Below, piece by piece: positions 1 through 9,087 of a DNA stretch of 64,000 nt. The notes beneath the pieces were generated by a model. That model saw nothing but the letters and a program-made list of their open reading frames with translations, was not told the origin of the DNA and did not search any database. This DNA comes from an uncultured Bacteroidales bacterium (lineage in GTDB: Bacteria > Bacteroidota > Bacteroidia > Bacteroidales > Paludibacteraceae): positions 1-64,000 of the forward strand of contig CADCDS010000019.1 of the NCBI GenBank assembly GCA_902800215.1, in the 5' to 3' direction. The position numbers and the translations under genes are program-made. Every line of letters starts with the position of its first letter. The first letter of the stretch is position 1.

Positions 1-7
1 TTTTCTT

Positions 8-391
8 TTAGTCGAGGCCGACGCATTTGAGGTTGAATGTGAACTCTTTGGCTTTCTTGGCGTACTTCTTCTTGAAGGCTTTGAGGAGACCACTCATCTT
101 GGTGGTGAGTTCAGATGCGAGACGACGATATCCGTCGCGTTCTTTCTCTTTCTTGCGGTACTCGATGGCTTCCTCAGACGTGGATTTCTCAATATTGAGG
201 ATAGGATCTTTGTCGAGAACGAAGTCCCCTACTCCGTCGATGGTGAACTTGCCGCCGTCGGGTTGGATGAGTTTGGCTTCATCTTCTGCAAGGGGTTTAA
301 CACGGGTAATTTCAGCCTTGATGGCTTTCTCTTGGATGCGCAGTTCGCGGAGAGCTGCGAGGTTGGTTGTTGAAAATTTGGTTGTTTCCAT
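8..391 (-). CDS. hypothetical accessory protein, 127 aa
   Basis: I do not recognise a family. The product is charged and mostly helical, with a lysine-rich C-terminal half (KAFKKKYAKKAKEF) and no signal peptide or membrane segment, so it is probably cytosolic. It begins ATGGAAAC, and its leader holds a 17-bp palindrome (410-426) followed by an AT-rich stretch ending in ATTATGG. The same leader plan precedes the gene at 54103, which suggests that both belong to one class of mobile-element cargo. The next gene upstream on the strand encodes an HNH protein. Function is unknown. Confidence 0.6.
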   Translation of the reverse strand: METTKFSTTNLAALRELRIQEKAIKAEITRVKPLAEDEAKLIQPDGGKFTIDGVGDFVLDKDPILNIEKSTSEEAIEYRKKEKERDGYRRLASELTTKMSGLLKAFKKKYAKKAKEFTFNLKCVGLD

Positions 392-409
392 AATGATAAA
401 ATTTTTAGT

Positions 410-426
410 GTCGGATGGTATCCGAC
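410..426. promoter_or_regulatory. 17-bp palindrome GTCGGAT-GGT-ATCCGAC
   Basis: This near-perfect inverted repeat (7-bp arms, 3-bp centre) lies 19 bases upstream of the start at 391. A copy differing only in the centre is at 54054-54070, also just upstream of a small accessory gene. Recurrence at equivalent places suggests an operator or a shared leader hairpin. No T-run follows, so it is not a terminator. Confidence 0.5.
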
Positions 427-449
427 GGTAATTAACAATGTTAATTTTG

Positions 450-489
450 TGGTATCCCGGAATAGCGGTATAGCGGTATCACGACGGGG
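450..489. repeat. 8-bp-period degenerate array (CGGTATCC family)
   Basis: Successive octamers read TGGTATCC, CGGAATAG, CGGTATAG, CGGTATCA, CGACGGGG. The same octamer family recurs at 21909-21945 and, on the other strand, at 53523-53562. The array lies between two minus-strand accessory genes. Confidence 0.75.
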
Positions 490-516
490 TACCAAGTAAA
501 AAGGACTAAGCTAAAG

Positions 517-1092
517 TTAGTCATCGCGTTCGACAAAGATGTCAAAATCACGGGCGGGCTCGGAGGCAGCAGCGGCGAGGGGGTCGGTGAGGGTTAGGAT
601 GAGGCCTTGTGCGAGGGCGGCATCGAAGCGGCGATGGGCGGCTTGGGAGAGCCAGATGAGGTTGGAGGGACGGTTGTCGGTGGTGATGCCGTTGAGATGG
701 TGACAATCGAACGCATGCAGATGCCGATATGGGATCTTGGGCGTAGGCGGCAACCATTCAACGGGTCGGGGTCCGATGAAAGCGAGAGCAACGGCATGAT
801 GAATGAGGATGTAGCCGTAGGTGCGGGTCATCTTGAGGTACTTCTGTTTGCGGTTGCCATTGTACTTGTTGGTTTTGGAGGTGTCGAAGATGGGTTTGAG
901 TGGGTGGTACTCAAAACGGTAGTCACCGGTTGTTTTGTCTTTGACATAGACATGTGAGAAGGGTCGTCCGTCGGCGGTGATGTAGAGCGGTTTGTTGTTG
1001 GTTCGCTCGACAGGAAGGACGAGTCGCACTTCTGTTCCGTCGGGGAGTGTATCCCTGAGCGGATGAAACTGGATGATATTTAATAAAGTCAT
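517..1092 (-). CDS. HNH endonuclease-like protein, 191 aa
   Basis: The region around residues 97-155 has the layout of an HNH homing-type nuclease: HHAVALAFIG, then CHHLNGITTDNRPSNLIWLS and a later AAHRRF histidine. The HH pair and the DN-x-x-SNL segment match the His-Asn core that binds metal and cuts DNA in this fold. Such genes usually travel in phages and integrative elements. A second, more diverged protein of the same plan lies at 52399-53001. There is a -7 box at 1136-1143 and a strong hairpin just before the start. The target is unknown. Confidence 0.65.
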   Translation of the reverse strand: MTLLNIIQFHPLRDTLPDGTEVRLVLPVERTNNKPLYITADGRPFSHVYVKDKTTGDYRFEYHPLKPIFDTSKTNKYNGNRKQKYLKMTRTYGYILIHHAVALAFIGPRPVEWLPPTPKIPYRHLHAFDCHHLNGITTDNRPSNLIWLSQAAHRRFDAALAQGLILTLTDPLAAAASEPARDFDIFVERDD

Positions 1093-1098
1093 AATGTA

Positions 1099-1143
1099 CC
1101 GCCCTTCGGAGGGATGTTAGCTCCGAAAGGCGGCACAAAGGTA
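1099..1143 (-). promoter_or_regulatory. -7 box and leader hairpin of the HNH gene
   Basis: The minus strand carries TACCTTTG at 1143-1136. Immediately downstream, 1099-1111 pairs with 1121-1133 (13 bp, one mismatch), ending seven bases before the ATG at 1092. The hairpin would cover the ribosome-binding region or serve as an operator. No good -33 TTTG is seen at the usual distance. Confidence 0.45.
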
Positions 1144-1195
1144 CGGCGAACTTTTCGACCGTTTTAGTCGTAGTGACAAGTTCGAAAAACGAGGG

Positions 1196-1372
1196 TCATT
1201 TTCCGTTCACAATTCGGTATAATTGCCGTTCAAGCAGGAAGAATTGTTCACTGAGCAGGTGGAAGATTTGTGCTTGTGAGTACTTCTGCGTTTTGTTCAG
1301 TTCGTTGTACTTGTCACGAATGACTTTGTCACGGCGTTGATACAACGCCAAGGCTTCTTCTGAGAGTTTCAT
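1196..1372 (-). CDS. small helical protein, 58 aa
   Basis: I start this at the ATG at 1370-1372 (MKLSEEALALYQRRDKVIRD). The longer reading frame would begin inside the upstream terminator hairpin and read through its A-tract, which is implausible. The product is all-helical and charged and looks like a small DNA-binding or accessory protein (SQAQIFHLLSEQFFLLERQL could be a helix-turn-helix). I cannot place it in a named family. It sits with the HNH gene in the left accessory segment. Confidence 0.55.
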   Translation of the reverse strand: MKLSEEALALYQRRDKVIRDKYNELNKTQKYSQAQIFHLLSEQFFLLERQLYRIVNGK

Positions 1373-1398
1373 TGTTGTAAAAATTTTAAAAATGAGAC

Positions 1399-1431
1399 AA
1401 AAAAAAAGCGATCCACCGAAGTGGGTCGCCT
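1399..1431 (-). terminator. rho-independent terminator
   Basis: On the minus strand GCGACCCAC pairs with GTGGATCGC around a TTCG tetraloop, followed by nine T residues. It would end leftward transcripts from the pectin locus, or a small RNA from 1432-1608. On the plus strand the tail is only four T, so it is mainly leftward. Confidence 0.8.
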
Positions 1432-1592
1432 TTTGGGATAACAATACGTTATACGACTTACGAAATGATCAGGTCATTTGTAGCGTTATTATCCACACCA
1501 AAGGGTGTGCCTGTGTCTCCGCTGGCGCAGAGAACGGAAGCCGGATTTATGGGATAGGTCTCCATAACCGGAGAAAAATATACTCGTTTCAT
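1432..1592 (-). other. hairpin-rich non-coding stretch
   Basis: No gene fits here. Read leftward there are several inverted repeats: TTATGG/CCATAA (1549-1569), CACACC/GGGTGTG (1493-1511), AAATGA/TCATTT inside a longer imperfect repeat GGATAA...TTATCC (1436-1494), and then the terminator at 1399-1431. This could be the structured 3' end of the 902-aa gene or a separate small RNA. No promoter is evident. Confidence 0.35.
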
Positions 1593-1634
1593 ACTATTTA
1601 CGATTTTGTCATTTACCATTTACTATTTGTCCCA
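1593..1634. repeat. heptamer array (ACTATTT family) over a stop codon
   Basis: Units ACTATTT, ACGATTT, (T)GTCATTT, ACCATTT, ACTATTT run at a 7-bp period with one 8-bp step. The array spans the last codons and the stop of the 902-aa gene. Confidence 0.7.
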
Positions 1635-4317
1635 TAGCGTTATAGATCTTGCCGTCACGGAGGATGAAGAGTTGACCATTACAGATGACCTTATTGATGA
1701 TTGGTGATTGGTCATTGGTAATTTGCTCTATGCCTGTCGGACTCTGCGGTGCGTTGGCATTACCGATACGCAGTTGGCGGCGACCGGGAACATAAGACGG
1801 TCCTTGCGGTTCGGAGCTTACTTCGCTCATATTCACATATGCGCGGTACTCACGGAGTTTGACATTGGTACCGGCTTTGGTGAAGAGGTTATTATAGGTG
1901 ACATACATACCCGGAGTAACATCGGTCATATCGGCATAAACGCCATAAGTACCATTACCATCGTTACCTGCTGCGGTGTACTCACCGGAGTAGTTGCAAA
2001 CGAGTTCTGTACCTTCGGGTACAATCTCAGCCGGTTCAGCAGCCGTGCCGCCTGCTTTGTAGAGCATGGTATAGAAGGTAGCACCAGTGTACGAATCAAT
2101 CTGATACGGGAAGCATAGCGTGTTGAGGTTCATGTGGGTGTGCGTACGAACGTACTGCTGAACCGTCGGTTTCTGGAGATAGGTAACACGGATCGAATGA
2201 CAATAGAAGTCACCCGGAGTCTGCTGTGCAAACGTAAGTTCCGATTCGCGTACTTCGCCGCACGACCATGTGGTTTCATTCTTTTGCTCAGATTCTTGCA
2301 AGGTGCTTACTTGTACATCACTGCTGTTGGTAATGAGCAGATCCAGGAAATTCGTACCTCCTTGCAGATTGCCTTTTCCATTCCAAACGAAAACCACCTC
2401 GCTGATGTACGAATCAGCAGGTACTTCCACTTTGAGGCTGGTGATGCCGTATTGCGATTGCATGCGGACACCACGATTCTCTGTTGCAGGGGAGATGGTA
2501 TTGTTATTGGCATTGGAGAAAGAAGCGGTTACTTCGCCTTCGGTGAAGGTCGGGTTCTTTGAAGCCTCAAAGTCCGTAAAGACGAGTCCTTTGACACCTT
2601 CGCCTTCAGCGTCTTCTACCAAAGCCGCTACATTCAGGTCTTTGATATCGAGATACTTGCCGTCAGTAGCACTCCACCAGAACAGTTTGATAGAAACGGT
2701 TCCTTTCAGACCTTGCAGCGCAGCCTCTTCCGAGAGATTAACAACGCGCTTCATATCGGAGGTTCCATAAGTATTCGGACCAACTACATCCAATGTCTTG
2801 ATGACCTCGCCGTTATTGTAAATCTTCACCTGATAATAGGCATCTGAAGCGTCGGAGAAGACATCCGAAGTGAGCATCTTAATCGATACCTGTTTGCCTA
2901 ATGCAATGGTCATGTCGAAGCCATAGTAGCAACGCTCATCCAAAGCATTCACGTATTCATCTGTAGCATAGATATAGTTGCGGTAGTTAGGAGTACCGTT
3001 GTCAGCATAGCACTCTTGTTTGCCTTCATTATACCAATAGAGTTTGCGACCTTTGTTGCTCAGCGCGTTCTGTAAACCGAAGTTTTGGGCAATCGTGATG
3101 CCCTCTGCCGAAGGATCGACCAATGCATCATCGGAAACGGCATAGCCGGAAACTTGCGAATCGGACGAAGTAGTCACTTCGGTATCCACCGTACGGGTCA
3201 GACCGAATGTCTGCGTACCGTCTGCGATATGGGAAACGAGTGCTTTCACCTGCAGGTCTTTGATAGCTACGTACTGTGCGCTTGCGGTATTCCAAAAGAA
3301 GAGTTTGACAGTGATGGTACCGGTCAGGTTTTGCAACGAAGCATCATTGGCGATACCGATACTGCGCTTCATATCCGAAGTAGTAGCAGTAGCCTCCACT
3401 TCATCAAAGGTACGAAGCAACGCACCGTTATTATAGATTTTCACTACATAGTGCGTGTTCTCGCGGTTTTTCAGCACGTCGGAAATAAGACGTTGGAGCG
3501 AGAGCTTGTATCCGTCCGCTACCGTCAAATCGAAACTGAAATAGATACCTTCGTTGAGTTCTTTGAAAACATCATCACCCAATTGATTGCGGTAGTTCTT
3601 GACGCCTTTATCTACATAGCAGTTTTTGCTTTCCGTGCCGTCGAACCAATAGATAGCACGACCTTTATCGGTCAGCACGTTTGCGCTTGGATAGTTCATC
3701 GTTACGCTGATACCTACTACCGACGGATCAACCAACACATCCTCTGCAACGGCATAGCCGGAAACTAACTCATCGGTCGAAGTCGAAGTGACGGAAGCCA
3801 CCTCGCGTGTTACGCCGAAGGTCACCGCCGCCGGATCATCCGGGAAGACGATCTCAAAACCGGCAAAGAAGAAATCGTTATTGTAAGAAGTCAGATAATA
3901 CACACCTGCTTCGTCTAAAGCTACCGTCCAAACGGGCGTAGAAGCGGGTTGTGCAGCAAAAGCATCTTCGGCAGTCGTTACATTGTCCGTCTTACTGACC
4001 AGAATTCCGCGTGCTGCATCAGAATAGGTGTAGAAAGTGACGGTACAAGGACCGCTTACCTTGAATGCCAAACGGTCCTGTGCATTCTTCAGACGAAGCG
4101 AGTTGAGGTGCGTTTCACCGGCAAAGGTACTGTTTCCTTTGTTGGTAGCCACCGTGTTCGCGGTAGGAGCAAAGATATGTCCGTCCGCATAAAGCGTGTT
4201 AGCGACAGGTTTCTCTGTTCCATTGTTGGTCATGTCATCGGCAATGAATACGTAGTCGTAATCAATGCTGCATACTGCCATCAGGAGCAGTAATGCAAAT
4301 GTCTTTAAGTTTCTCAT
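1609..4317 (-). CDS. secreted repeat protein with C-terminal sorting tail, 902 aa
   Basis: The N-terminus (MRNLKTFALLLLMAVC) is a signal peptide, so the protein is exported. Two tandem domains of about 200 residues (roughly 165-362 and 368-570) share segments such as TFGxTR, NYRN, VKIYNNG, TSDMKR and KDLxVxALV. A related copy occurs in the neighbouring esterase at 4337-8932, so this is a shared, probably carbohydrate-binding or adhesive beta-sandwich module. The C-terminus (NGQLFILRDGKIYNAMGQIV) is the tail found on other large surface proteins here and probably directs type IX-like export and anchoring. The gene lies 19 bases after the esterase, in the same operon. Two heptamer arrays interrupt its 3' end. 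The function of the modules is inferred only. Confidence 0.75.
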   Translation of the reverse strand: MRNLKTFALLLLMAVCSIDYDYVFIADDMTNNGTEKPVANTLYADGHIFAPTANTVATNKGNSTFAGETHLNSLRLKNAQDRLAFKVSGPCTVTFYTYSDAARGILVSKTDNVTTAEDAFAAQPASTPVWTVALDEAGVYYLTSYNNDFFFAGFEIVFPDDPAAVTFGVTREVASVTSTSTDELVSGYAVAEDVLVDPSVVGISVTMNYPSANVLTDKGRAIYWFDGTESKNCYVDKGVKNYRNQLGDDVFKELNEGIYFSFDLTVADGYKLSLQRLISDVLKNRENTHYVVKIYNNGALLRTFDEVEATATTSDMKRSIGIANDASLQNLTGTITVKLFFWNTASAQYVAIKDLQVKALVSHIADGTQTFGLTRTVDTEVTTSSDSQVSGYAVSDDALVDPSAEGITIAQNFGLQNALSNKGRKLYWYNEGKQECYADNGTPNYRNYIYATDEYVNALDERCYYGFDMTIALGKQVSIKMLTSDVFSDASDAYYQVKIYNNGEVIKTLDVVGPNTYGTSDMKRVVNLSEEAALQGLKGTVSIKLFWWSATDGKYLDIKDLNVAALVEDAEGEGVKGLVFTDFEASKNPTFTEGEVTASFSNANNNTISPATENRGVRMQSQYGITSLKVEVPADSYISEVVFVWNGKGNLQGGTNFLDLLITNSSDVQVSTLQESEQKNETTWSCGEVRESELTFAQQTPGDFYCHSIRVTYLQKPTVQQYVRTHTHMNLNTLCFPYQIDSYTGATFYTMLYKAGGTAAEPAEIVPEGTELVCNYSGEYTAAGNDGNGTYGVYADMTDVTPGMYVTYNNLFTKAGTNVKLREYRAYVNMSEVSSEPQGPSYVPGRRQLRIGNANAPQSPTGIEQITNDQSPIINKVICNGQLFILRDGKIYNAMGQIVNGK
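1699..1719. repeat. heptamer array (GATTGGT family), intragenic
   Basis: Three exact-period units GATTGGT, GATTGGT, CATTGGT lie inside the 902-aa gene and encode part of ITNDQSPII, just before the C-terminal tail. Confidence 0.7.
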
Positions 4318-4336
4318 GTTGTTAATGAATTAGTTA

Positions 4337-7300
4337 TTATTGAATTTGAATTCCTTGTGCGTTATAGATCTTGCCATCTTTTACTATCAGTAACTGTCCG
4401 TTACGGATAAATTTATGATTTATGATTTCAGATTTCAAATTTACATTCTCCACTCCTGTCTCCGTATCTTCAATCGTAGCCGGAGCACCGAAGCCGCCGC
4501 GTGTGTTGGCTTTGCGGAGGGTCTTGCCGATGTAGGAAGCAAGGTTCAGTTCACTACCTTTGAGTAGGGCGACGAAAGTACCTTCGTCCTCAATGAGGTA
4601 AGCCGCATCGTCATCGATAACTTTCGGATTAGCGACAGCCTGCGCTGCGATAGCGCGTGCATCCCAGTTGTCGGTTCCTTTGACCACGTTATCATAGGTG
4701 TAATTACCGATAGCTTCGAGATAGATAGCATCGGAGTTAGCGGCATAGTTGAGTCCGTTCAGGTTATGACCTGTAACCGGCGTACCATCTTCCAGATGCG
4801 TGTTATACTCATGGAAGCGGACGGGGAGGTCAGCGCTCATATAGGTGTAACCTTGTGCCGACGGAGCGATGAGACAGGTAGCATTGAGGAAGGTAGCGGC
4901 AGGGCTGTTATGCCAACCGCGTGCGAAGTTCCATTTGCCTGCTTGGTTGTCATCGCCGTCTATCGTACAGTTATTGAGCACGTATCCGTAAACGGTCTCA
5001 GCAGCCGTCGAAGGCGCGAGGATAACATCTGCATGCGCTCGTGCATTATTGTATAACAAGGTATTCTCAAACCACATATCGCCGCCACCGCAAATATAAT
5101 CCACCGTACCTTCGATACGTCCGTCTTCGAAATAACCGCGTGCGGTAGCCGGGCAAGAAGAATAATACGTATCCTGGTTACCTTGCAGATCTACTTGTTT
5201 CATGATGCTCTTGTCTCCGCGCACCTGTACGGCGATACCTACTCCACTGGCAGAACTGCCTTCATAGGACACATCGCAGCGGATAGCGAGGTCTTGCAGA
5301 TAGACATTATCGGCACCGATATAGAACGTCTCGGCATTATTCATACCGGCTGCCAGCGGATGGTTCTGAATGAGTACACCTTCCATCGACTGACCGATCA
5401 GGCTGACCGTCTGGTCGATATGGGTGAGAGTTGCCGTACCGAGGTCATATATACCATTCGGAAGGAAGATCTTATCGTAAGGCTGTGCCGTCTCCAAGGC
5501 CAACACCAAACCGGCAGCATCACCTGCTCCGATGACGTAGTAACCGGCTTCATTGAGGGTCGGTACCTGCTCCAGGTTATACACCTTGACAGCGTGTACG
5601 TAACCACCGTTAGAGAGAGTGAAAGTGAGCGTAGTGGCAGGACCGGTATAGCGGAACACACCTTTATTCCCGTCTGCAGCTACCGGCAAAGTGATCGGTT
5701 CTCCGACAGGATTGCTATTCGCGTCCACGCAAGCGAGTGTGCTGGCATTGCCGTATTTGCAGAGCGCCAAACTAATGAGGGCGTTTCCGGCTACCTCAAT
5801 CGTAATCGTGCCATTGGCGCTGAACTGCCATCCGTGCTGTGTTCCATTATACGTACCGCCGGTGATGGAGATGAGTTCATGATCCTCCGGATAGAAAGAG
5901 CGTTGGGTCAGGTCGTAGTTGAAGACCTTACCTACTTCTGCTACCTCGATATCCGTTGCATGGGCATAGAGTTTGAGGCTCTCGATAACGGTCGTTCCTT
6001 CTGCCACTTTGAGGGCATTAGGCTCCGCCGAAGCGAACCAACCGCGGAAAGCCTTACCTGCCGGTACGGTTACGTCCGAAACGCTATAAGCATATACCAA
6101 AGCCGAACCGCCGTCCACGGTCTCGCTACCTAAGAGCGTTGTACCGTCCGTATCATAATAACTAACCATTGCTTGTGCAATGTAGTCACATGCTTCAGCG
6201 AAGAAATACGGGACAAAAGTCTGATTGCCGAACTCGAAAGTCAATGTAGCGGCTTCTTCCACATTATAAGTCCATGTAACGAACTGGTTGTAATTCGGTT
6301 TCTGCTCGCCACAGGGACCGACATTGCTAAACGTAGCAAAATTCACACCGTTCTTTTTCACGGTGATATCGGTCTTGCTAAACTGACATGCGCCGATAGT
6401 GAACTTCACCGGTCCGTCCACCGGTACGGTGACAGTACCGCCGTAGATACCATGCTGGACTCCGTTATAGTTGGTGCCCGCAATCGTTACACCTTCCGGC
6501 AACTGATTGTTATCGGGAAGGAAAACGGTATAGGGGTCGTCACGGAACTCCACTTTGAAATCCGTGAAGGTGCGTGCAACTTGCTCCTCTACGGTACCTT
6601 TGATATTAAAATCTTTGATAGCTAACAGTGTCGAACCGCTATTGATCCAATAGATGAACTTCACCGTGATCTCACCCTTGAGGTTCTTGACGGTCTCGCT
6701 TTCCAGCGCCAAAGTGGCTTTATGGTCTGTTCCGCTCTGACCGGCGCCGATCGTTTGGGTAGCCGACTTGAAGAGCGGTAAACCGTTAGCGCCTTCGATG
6801 ATAAACTCATAGAACCAGTTGGATTTGTTATCCAGATAAAGGTCTGTATTAATCTCGCTTGCATTGAAGACATAACCGTCAGCAATCGTCATCTTGAATG
6901 CAATATACGCATCGCTGGATTCGGCATCCGCTTGCGTCTTGATGGTCACATTATTCGCCAAGTTACGATACGTCACCGGTGCCGTGTAAGCGGTTGCATC
7001 GCCGTGATAAACATTACGGTTCGTCAGAACGGCATAGGTGGCCTGTACATTGGTAGAGGTCACTTTATCGCTTGTCGAAGGCAGCGGAGACAGGGCGGTA
7101 AGAGTATGATCGGTCATATCTACGTCAGCCGTCAAACCAAAAGCATGCTCGTTGGTCTCTTCGCCCGGTTCATCTCCCGGTTCTGCAGCAAAAGCCTGAC
7201 CGGAGATAACGACGTTACGAAGGCATATATATTTGCTATCCTTCTCCTCTCCGTAGTCATGCCAAGGCAGCACGTGCACGTGAAGGGTCTGACCTGCTTT

Positions 7301-8932
7301 GACGGTAAGGGTCGGCGTAAGGTTAACATGTTCGATGGCACGGTTAGGCAAGTTACGTTTCTCATAGATGGTCATCACGTTTGTGAAGGCATCGCCGAAA
7401 CCGGTATTAATATGATAGCACATCGTGGATGTAGCGTCTGCGGTGACATCCATGGATATGCCGGTGATACGTACGTCCATCGCCTCGGGAGCGGTGATGG
7501 CAAAATCGATATAACGGCTGGCATTCTCATCTATCTCACCGGCAGGCCACGGGGTACGGCTGCTGCCGTTAGCGGAGTTATGGAAACGTGCGAGGACGAT
7601 ACCTGTCTCATCGCCGTCTGTGAAATAATTCTTGCTATAATCCATACAAGCCATGTTACTCATTGCGAACGCGGCACTGATCGGACCTTCTACGACAGCA
7701 GCAGGTACCGGACGGGCATTGATAGCCCATGTAGCACTAACCTCTGCACCGCCGTCCAACGAGATAGCCGTTGCGCTGACAGGGATAGCAATCACATGTT
7801 CGCCGGAGGTCGCATAGACTGTGTCGAGTTGTTCTCCACCGGTGCTGTAGTTAGCACGCACATACACCTTCTGGAACATCGAACCGCCGCTGTAGGTAGC
7901 ATTGGCCGTGGACGCATAGTTGACTTTATCAAGCGAAATCTGCAAGTTCGCTGTAGCGGTTAGAGCGACCGTACCGTTAGCCGGTTCCAGACCATAACCG
8001 GTGAGCAGGAACTCCTTGTTCTGCGCTACCCCGCAATAGGTCTCGCCTATCTCGATAGCGTTGGGGTTGGCCGTGATGTCGGTCGGAATCGTGATATGCT
8101 CCGCTAAGACGCCTGCGTTCTTGAGCAGTTGCGCCGCAGCACGTGCCACGAGGTTACCTCCCATGGCGTTGGTATGGGTTTTGTCGCCTTCGCAGAAGAG
8201 CAGACTCAAACACTGCGTCTCGCCGTACGACAGGTACAGTTGGCGCGTTGCTTCGGTGAGGTCGATGAACGGTACATTCTTCGCTTTACCTACCTCACGC
8301 ATCGCATGCACATAACTCATCGTCGAGTCGCCTGCAGGTAGACTCTGGTTCTCATAAAGGACACCGTTCTCGATCTTGGAGAATTTATCGCCGAGGTCAT
8401 GCTGACCGTTACGACGGATGTCATTACCGCTGAAATACGCACGGCAGATAGGACCTACCAAGATCGGTGTCACACCCAACGCACGTGCCTCATCGATGAA
8501 ATGACCTAACATCTCGCGATAGGTAGTCTGCGGATTCGTACCGCGGGCGTCTGTCGGAGCAGGGAGACCGTTGGCTGCACAATAAGCAGCGTACTCCAAG
8601 TTGTCCATACCGTAGGTCACGGTTCCCTCGTCGTTGTGGGCAAACTGGATAATGAGGTAATCACCGGCACTCATCTGGCTCTTGACCGAAGGCCAATAAG
8701 CGGCTTGCGTGTAGAAACTGCGGGTGTCGGCACCTGATTTGCCACGGTTGTTTACGGTTACAAACGCCGGATCGAAGAACGAACCAAGGTACATACCCCA
8801 GCCGCGTTTATCCGTCGTACTCTCATCATACTCCGCCATCGTCGAATCGCCGATGGTGTGTACTTTGATGACTCCCTGCATCTGCGGCAGGCAGAGCATC
8901 ATAGCTACGAAAAGCGAAAAGATTTTTTTCAT
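4337..8932 (-). CDS. bifunctional pectin esterase: CE12 acetylesterase plus CE8 methylesterase, 1531 aa
   Basis: After a signal peptide (MKKIFSLFVAMMLCLPQMQG), residues 21 to about 270 form an SGNH hydrolase of the rhamnogalacturonan acetylesterase type. It has IGDST with the nucleophile Ser near 30, QFAHND, and a GDKTH motif near 250 supplying Asp and His. Middle domains include a module like those in the 902-aa neighbour. Residues 1130 to about 1440 form a pectin methylesterase beta-helix with QDTYYS near 1254, GTVDYICGG near 1276 and FARGW near 1337, matching the family motifs for the two Asp and the Arg/Trp. The enzyme would strip acetyl and methyl groups from pectin outside the cell. The C-terminal tail (NGQLLIVKDGKIYNAQG) suggests surface sorting. 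The divergent AraC regulator is the likely controller. Confidence 0.88.
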   Translation of the reverse strand: MKKIFSLFVAMMLCLPQMQGVIKVHTIGDSTMAEYDESTTDKRGWGMYLGSFFDPAFVTVNNRGKSGADTRSFYTQAAYWPSVKSQMSAGDYLIIQFAHNDEGTVTYGMDNLEYAAYCAANGLPAPTDARGTNPQTTYREMLGHFIDEARALGVTPILVGPICRAYFSGNDIRRNGQHDLGDKFSKIENGVLYENQSLPAGDSTMSYVHAMREVGKAKNVPFIDLTEATRQLYLSYGETQCLSLLFCEGDKTHTNAMGGNLVARAAAQLLKNAGVLAEHITIPTDITANPNAIEIGETYCGVAQNKEFLLTGYGLEPANGTVALTATANLQISLDKVNYASTANATYSGGSMFQKVYVRANYSTGGEQLDTVYATSGEHVIAIPVSATAISLDGGAEVSATWAINARPVPAAVVEGPISAAFAMSNMACMDYSKNYFTDGDETGIVLARFHNSANGSSRTPWPAGEIDENASRYIDFAITAPEAMDVRITGISMDVTADATSTMCYHINTGFGDAFTNVMTIYEKRNLPNRAIEHVNLTPTLTVKAGQTLHVHVLPWHDYGEEKDSKYICLRNVVISGQAFAAEPGDEPGEETNEHAFGLTADVDMTDHTLTALSPLPSTSDKVTSTNVQATYAVLTNRNVYHGDATAYTAPVTYRNLANNVTIKTQADAESSDAYIAFKMTIADGYVFNASEINTDLYLDNKSNWFYEFIIEGANGLPLFKSATQTIGAGQSGTDHKATLALESETVKNLKGEITVKFIYWINSGSTLLAIKDFNIKGTVEEQVARTFTDFKVEFRDDPYTVFLPDNNQLPEGVTIAGTNYNGVQHGIYGGTVTVPVDGPVKFTIGACQFSKTDITVKKNGVNFATFSNVGPCGEQKPNYNQFVTWTYNVEEAATLTFEFGNQTFVPYFFAEACDYIAQAMVSYYDTDGTTLLGSETVDGGSALVYAYSVSDVTVPAGKAFRGWFASAEPNALKVAEGTTVIESLKLYAHATDIEVAEVGKVFNYDLTQRSFYPEDHELISITGGTYNGTQHGWQFSANGTITIEVAGNALISLALCKYGNASTLACVDANSNPVGEPITLPVAADGNKGVFRYTGPATTLTFTLSNGGYVHAVKVYNLEQVPTLNEAGYYVIGAGDAAGLVLALETAQPYDKIFLPNGIYDLGTATLTHIDQTVSLIGQSMEGVLIQNHPLAAGMNNAETFYIGADNVYLQDLAIRCDVSYEGSSASGVGIAVQVRGDKSIMKQVDLQGNQDTYYSSCPATARGYFEDGRIEGTVDYICGGGDMWFENTLLYNNARAHADVILAPSTAAETVYGYVLNNCTIDGDDNQAGKWNFARGWHNSPAATFLNATCLIAPSAQGYTYMSADLPVRFHEYNTHLEDGTPVTGHNLNGLNYAANSDAIYLEAIGNYTYDNVVKGTDNWDARAIAAQAVANPKVIDDDAAYLIEDEGTFVALLKGSELNLASYIGKTLRKANTRGGFGAPATIEDTETGVENVNLKSEIINHKFIRNGQLLIVKDGKIYNAQGIQIQ
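4411..4445. repeat. heptamer array (ATTTATG family), intragenic
   Basis: Five exact-period units read ATTTATG, ATTTATG, ATTTCAG, ATTTCAA, ATTTACA. They encode the stretch just before the C-terminal tail of the esterase, the same relative place as the array at 1699 in the 902-aa gene. Confidence 0.8.
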
Positions 8933-8973
8933 TGTTGATTCATTTTGGGTTAAACGATTTTGTAATTACGCCG

Positions 8974-8981
8974 CAAAAGTA
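8974..8981 (-). promoter_or_regulatory. -7 box of the pectin esterase operon
   Basis: The minus strand reads TACTTTTG, 42 bases before the start codon at 8932. A TTTG lies upstream but at 24 bases, longer than the usual 19-21, so the promoter may need the divergent regulator. Confidence 0.5.
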
Positions 8982-9031
8982 CAACAATTCGCGCATATGA
9001 ACGTACAAAAACTCACCAAAGACGTATAAAA

Positions 9032-9063
9032 TTTGCATATGTGGAAAATTTTACGTACCTTTG
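9032..9063 (+). promoter_or_regulatory. Bacteroidetes-type promoter of the AraC regulator
   Basis: TTTG at 9032-9035 is followed after exactly 20 bases by TACCTTTG at 9056-9063, 25 bases before the ATG at 9088. This fits the consensus of the group fully. Confidence 0.8.
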
Positions 9064-9087
9064 CACCGATTTTTACACAAAACCACC

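Noticed and set aside
5183-6133. A 316-codon plus-strand frame under the pectin esterase
   Set aside because: It is antisense to the conserved CE8 domain; no family features.
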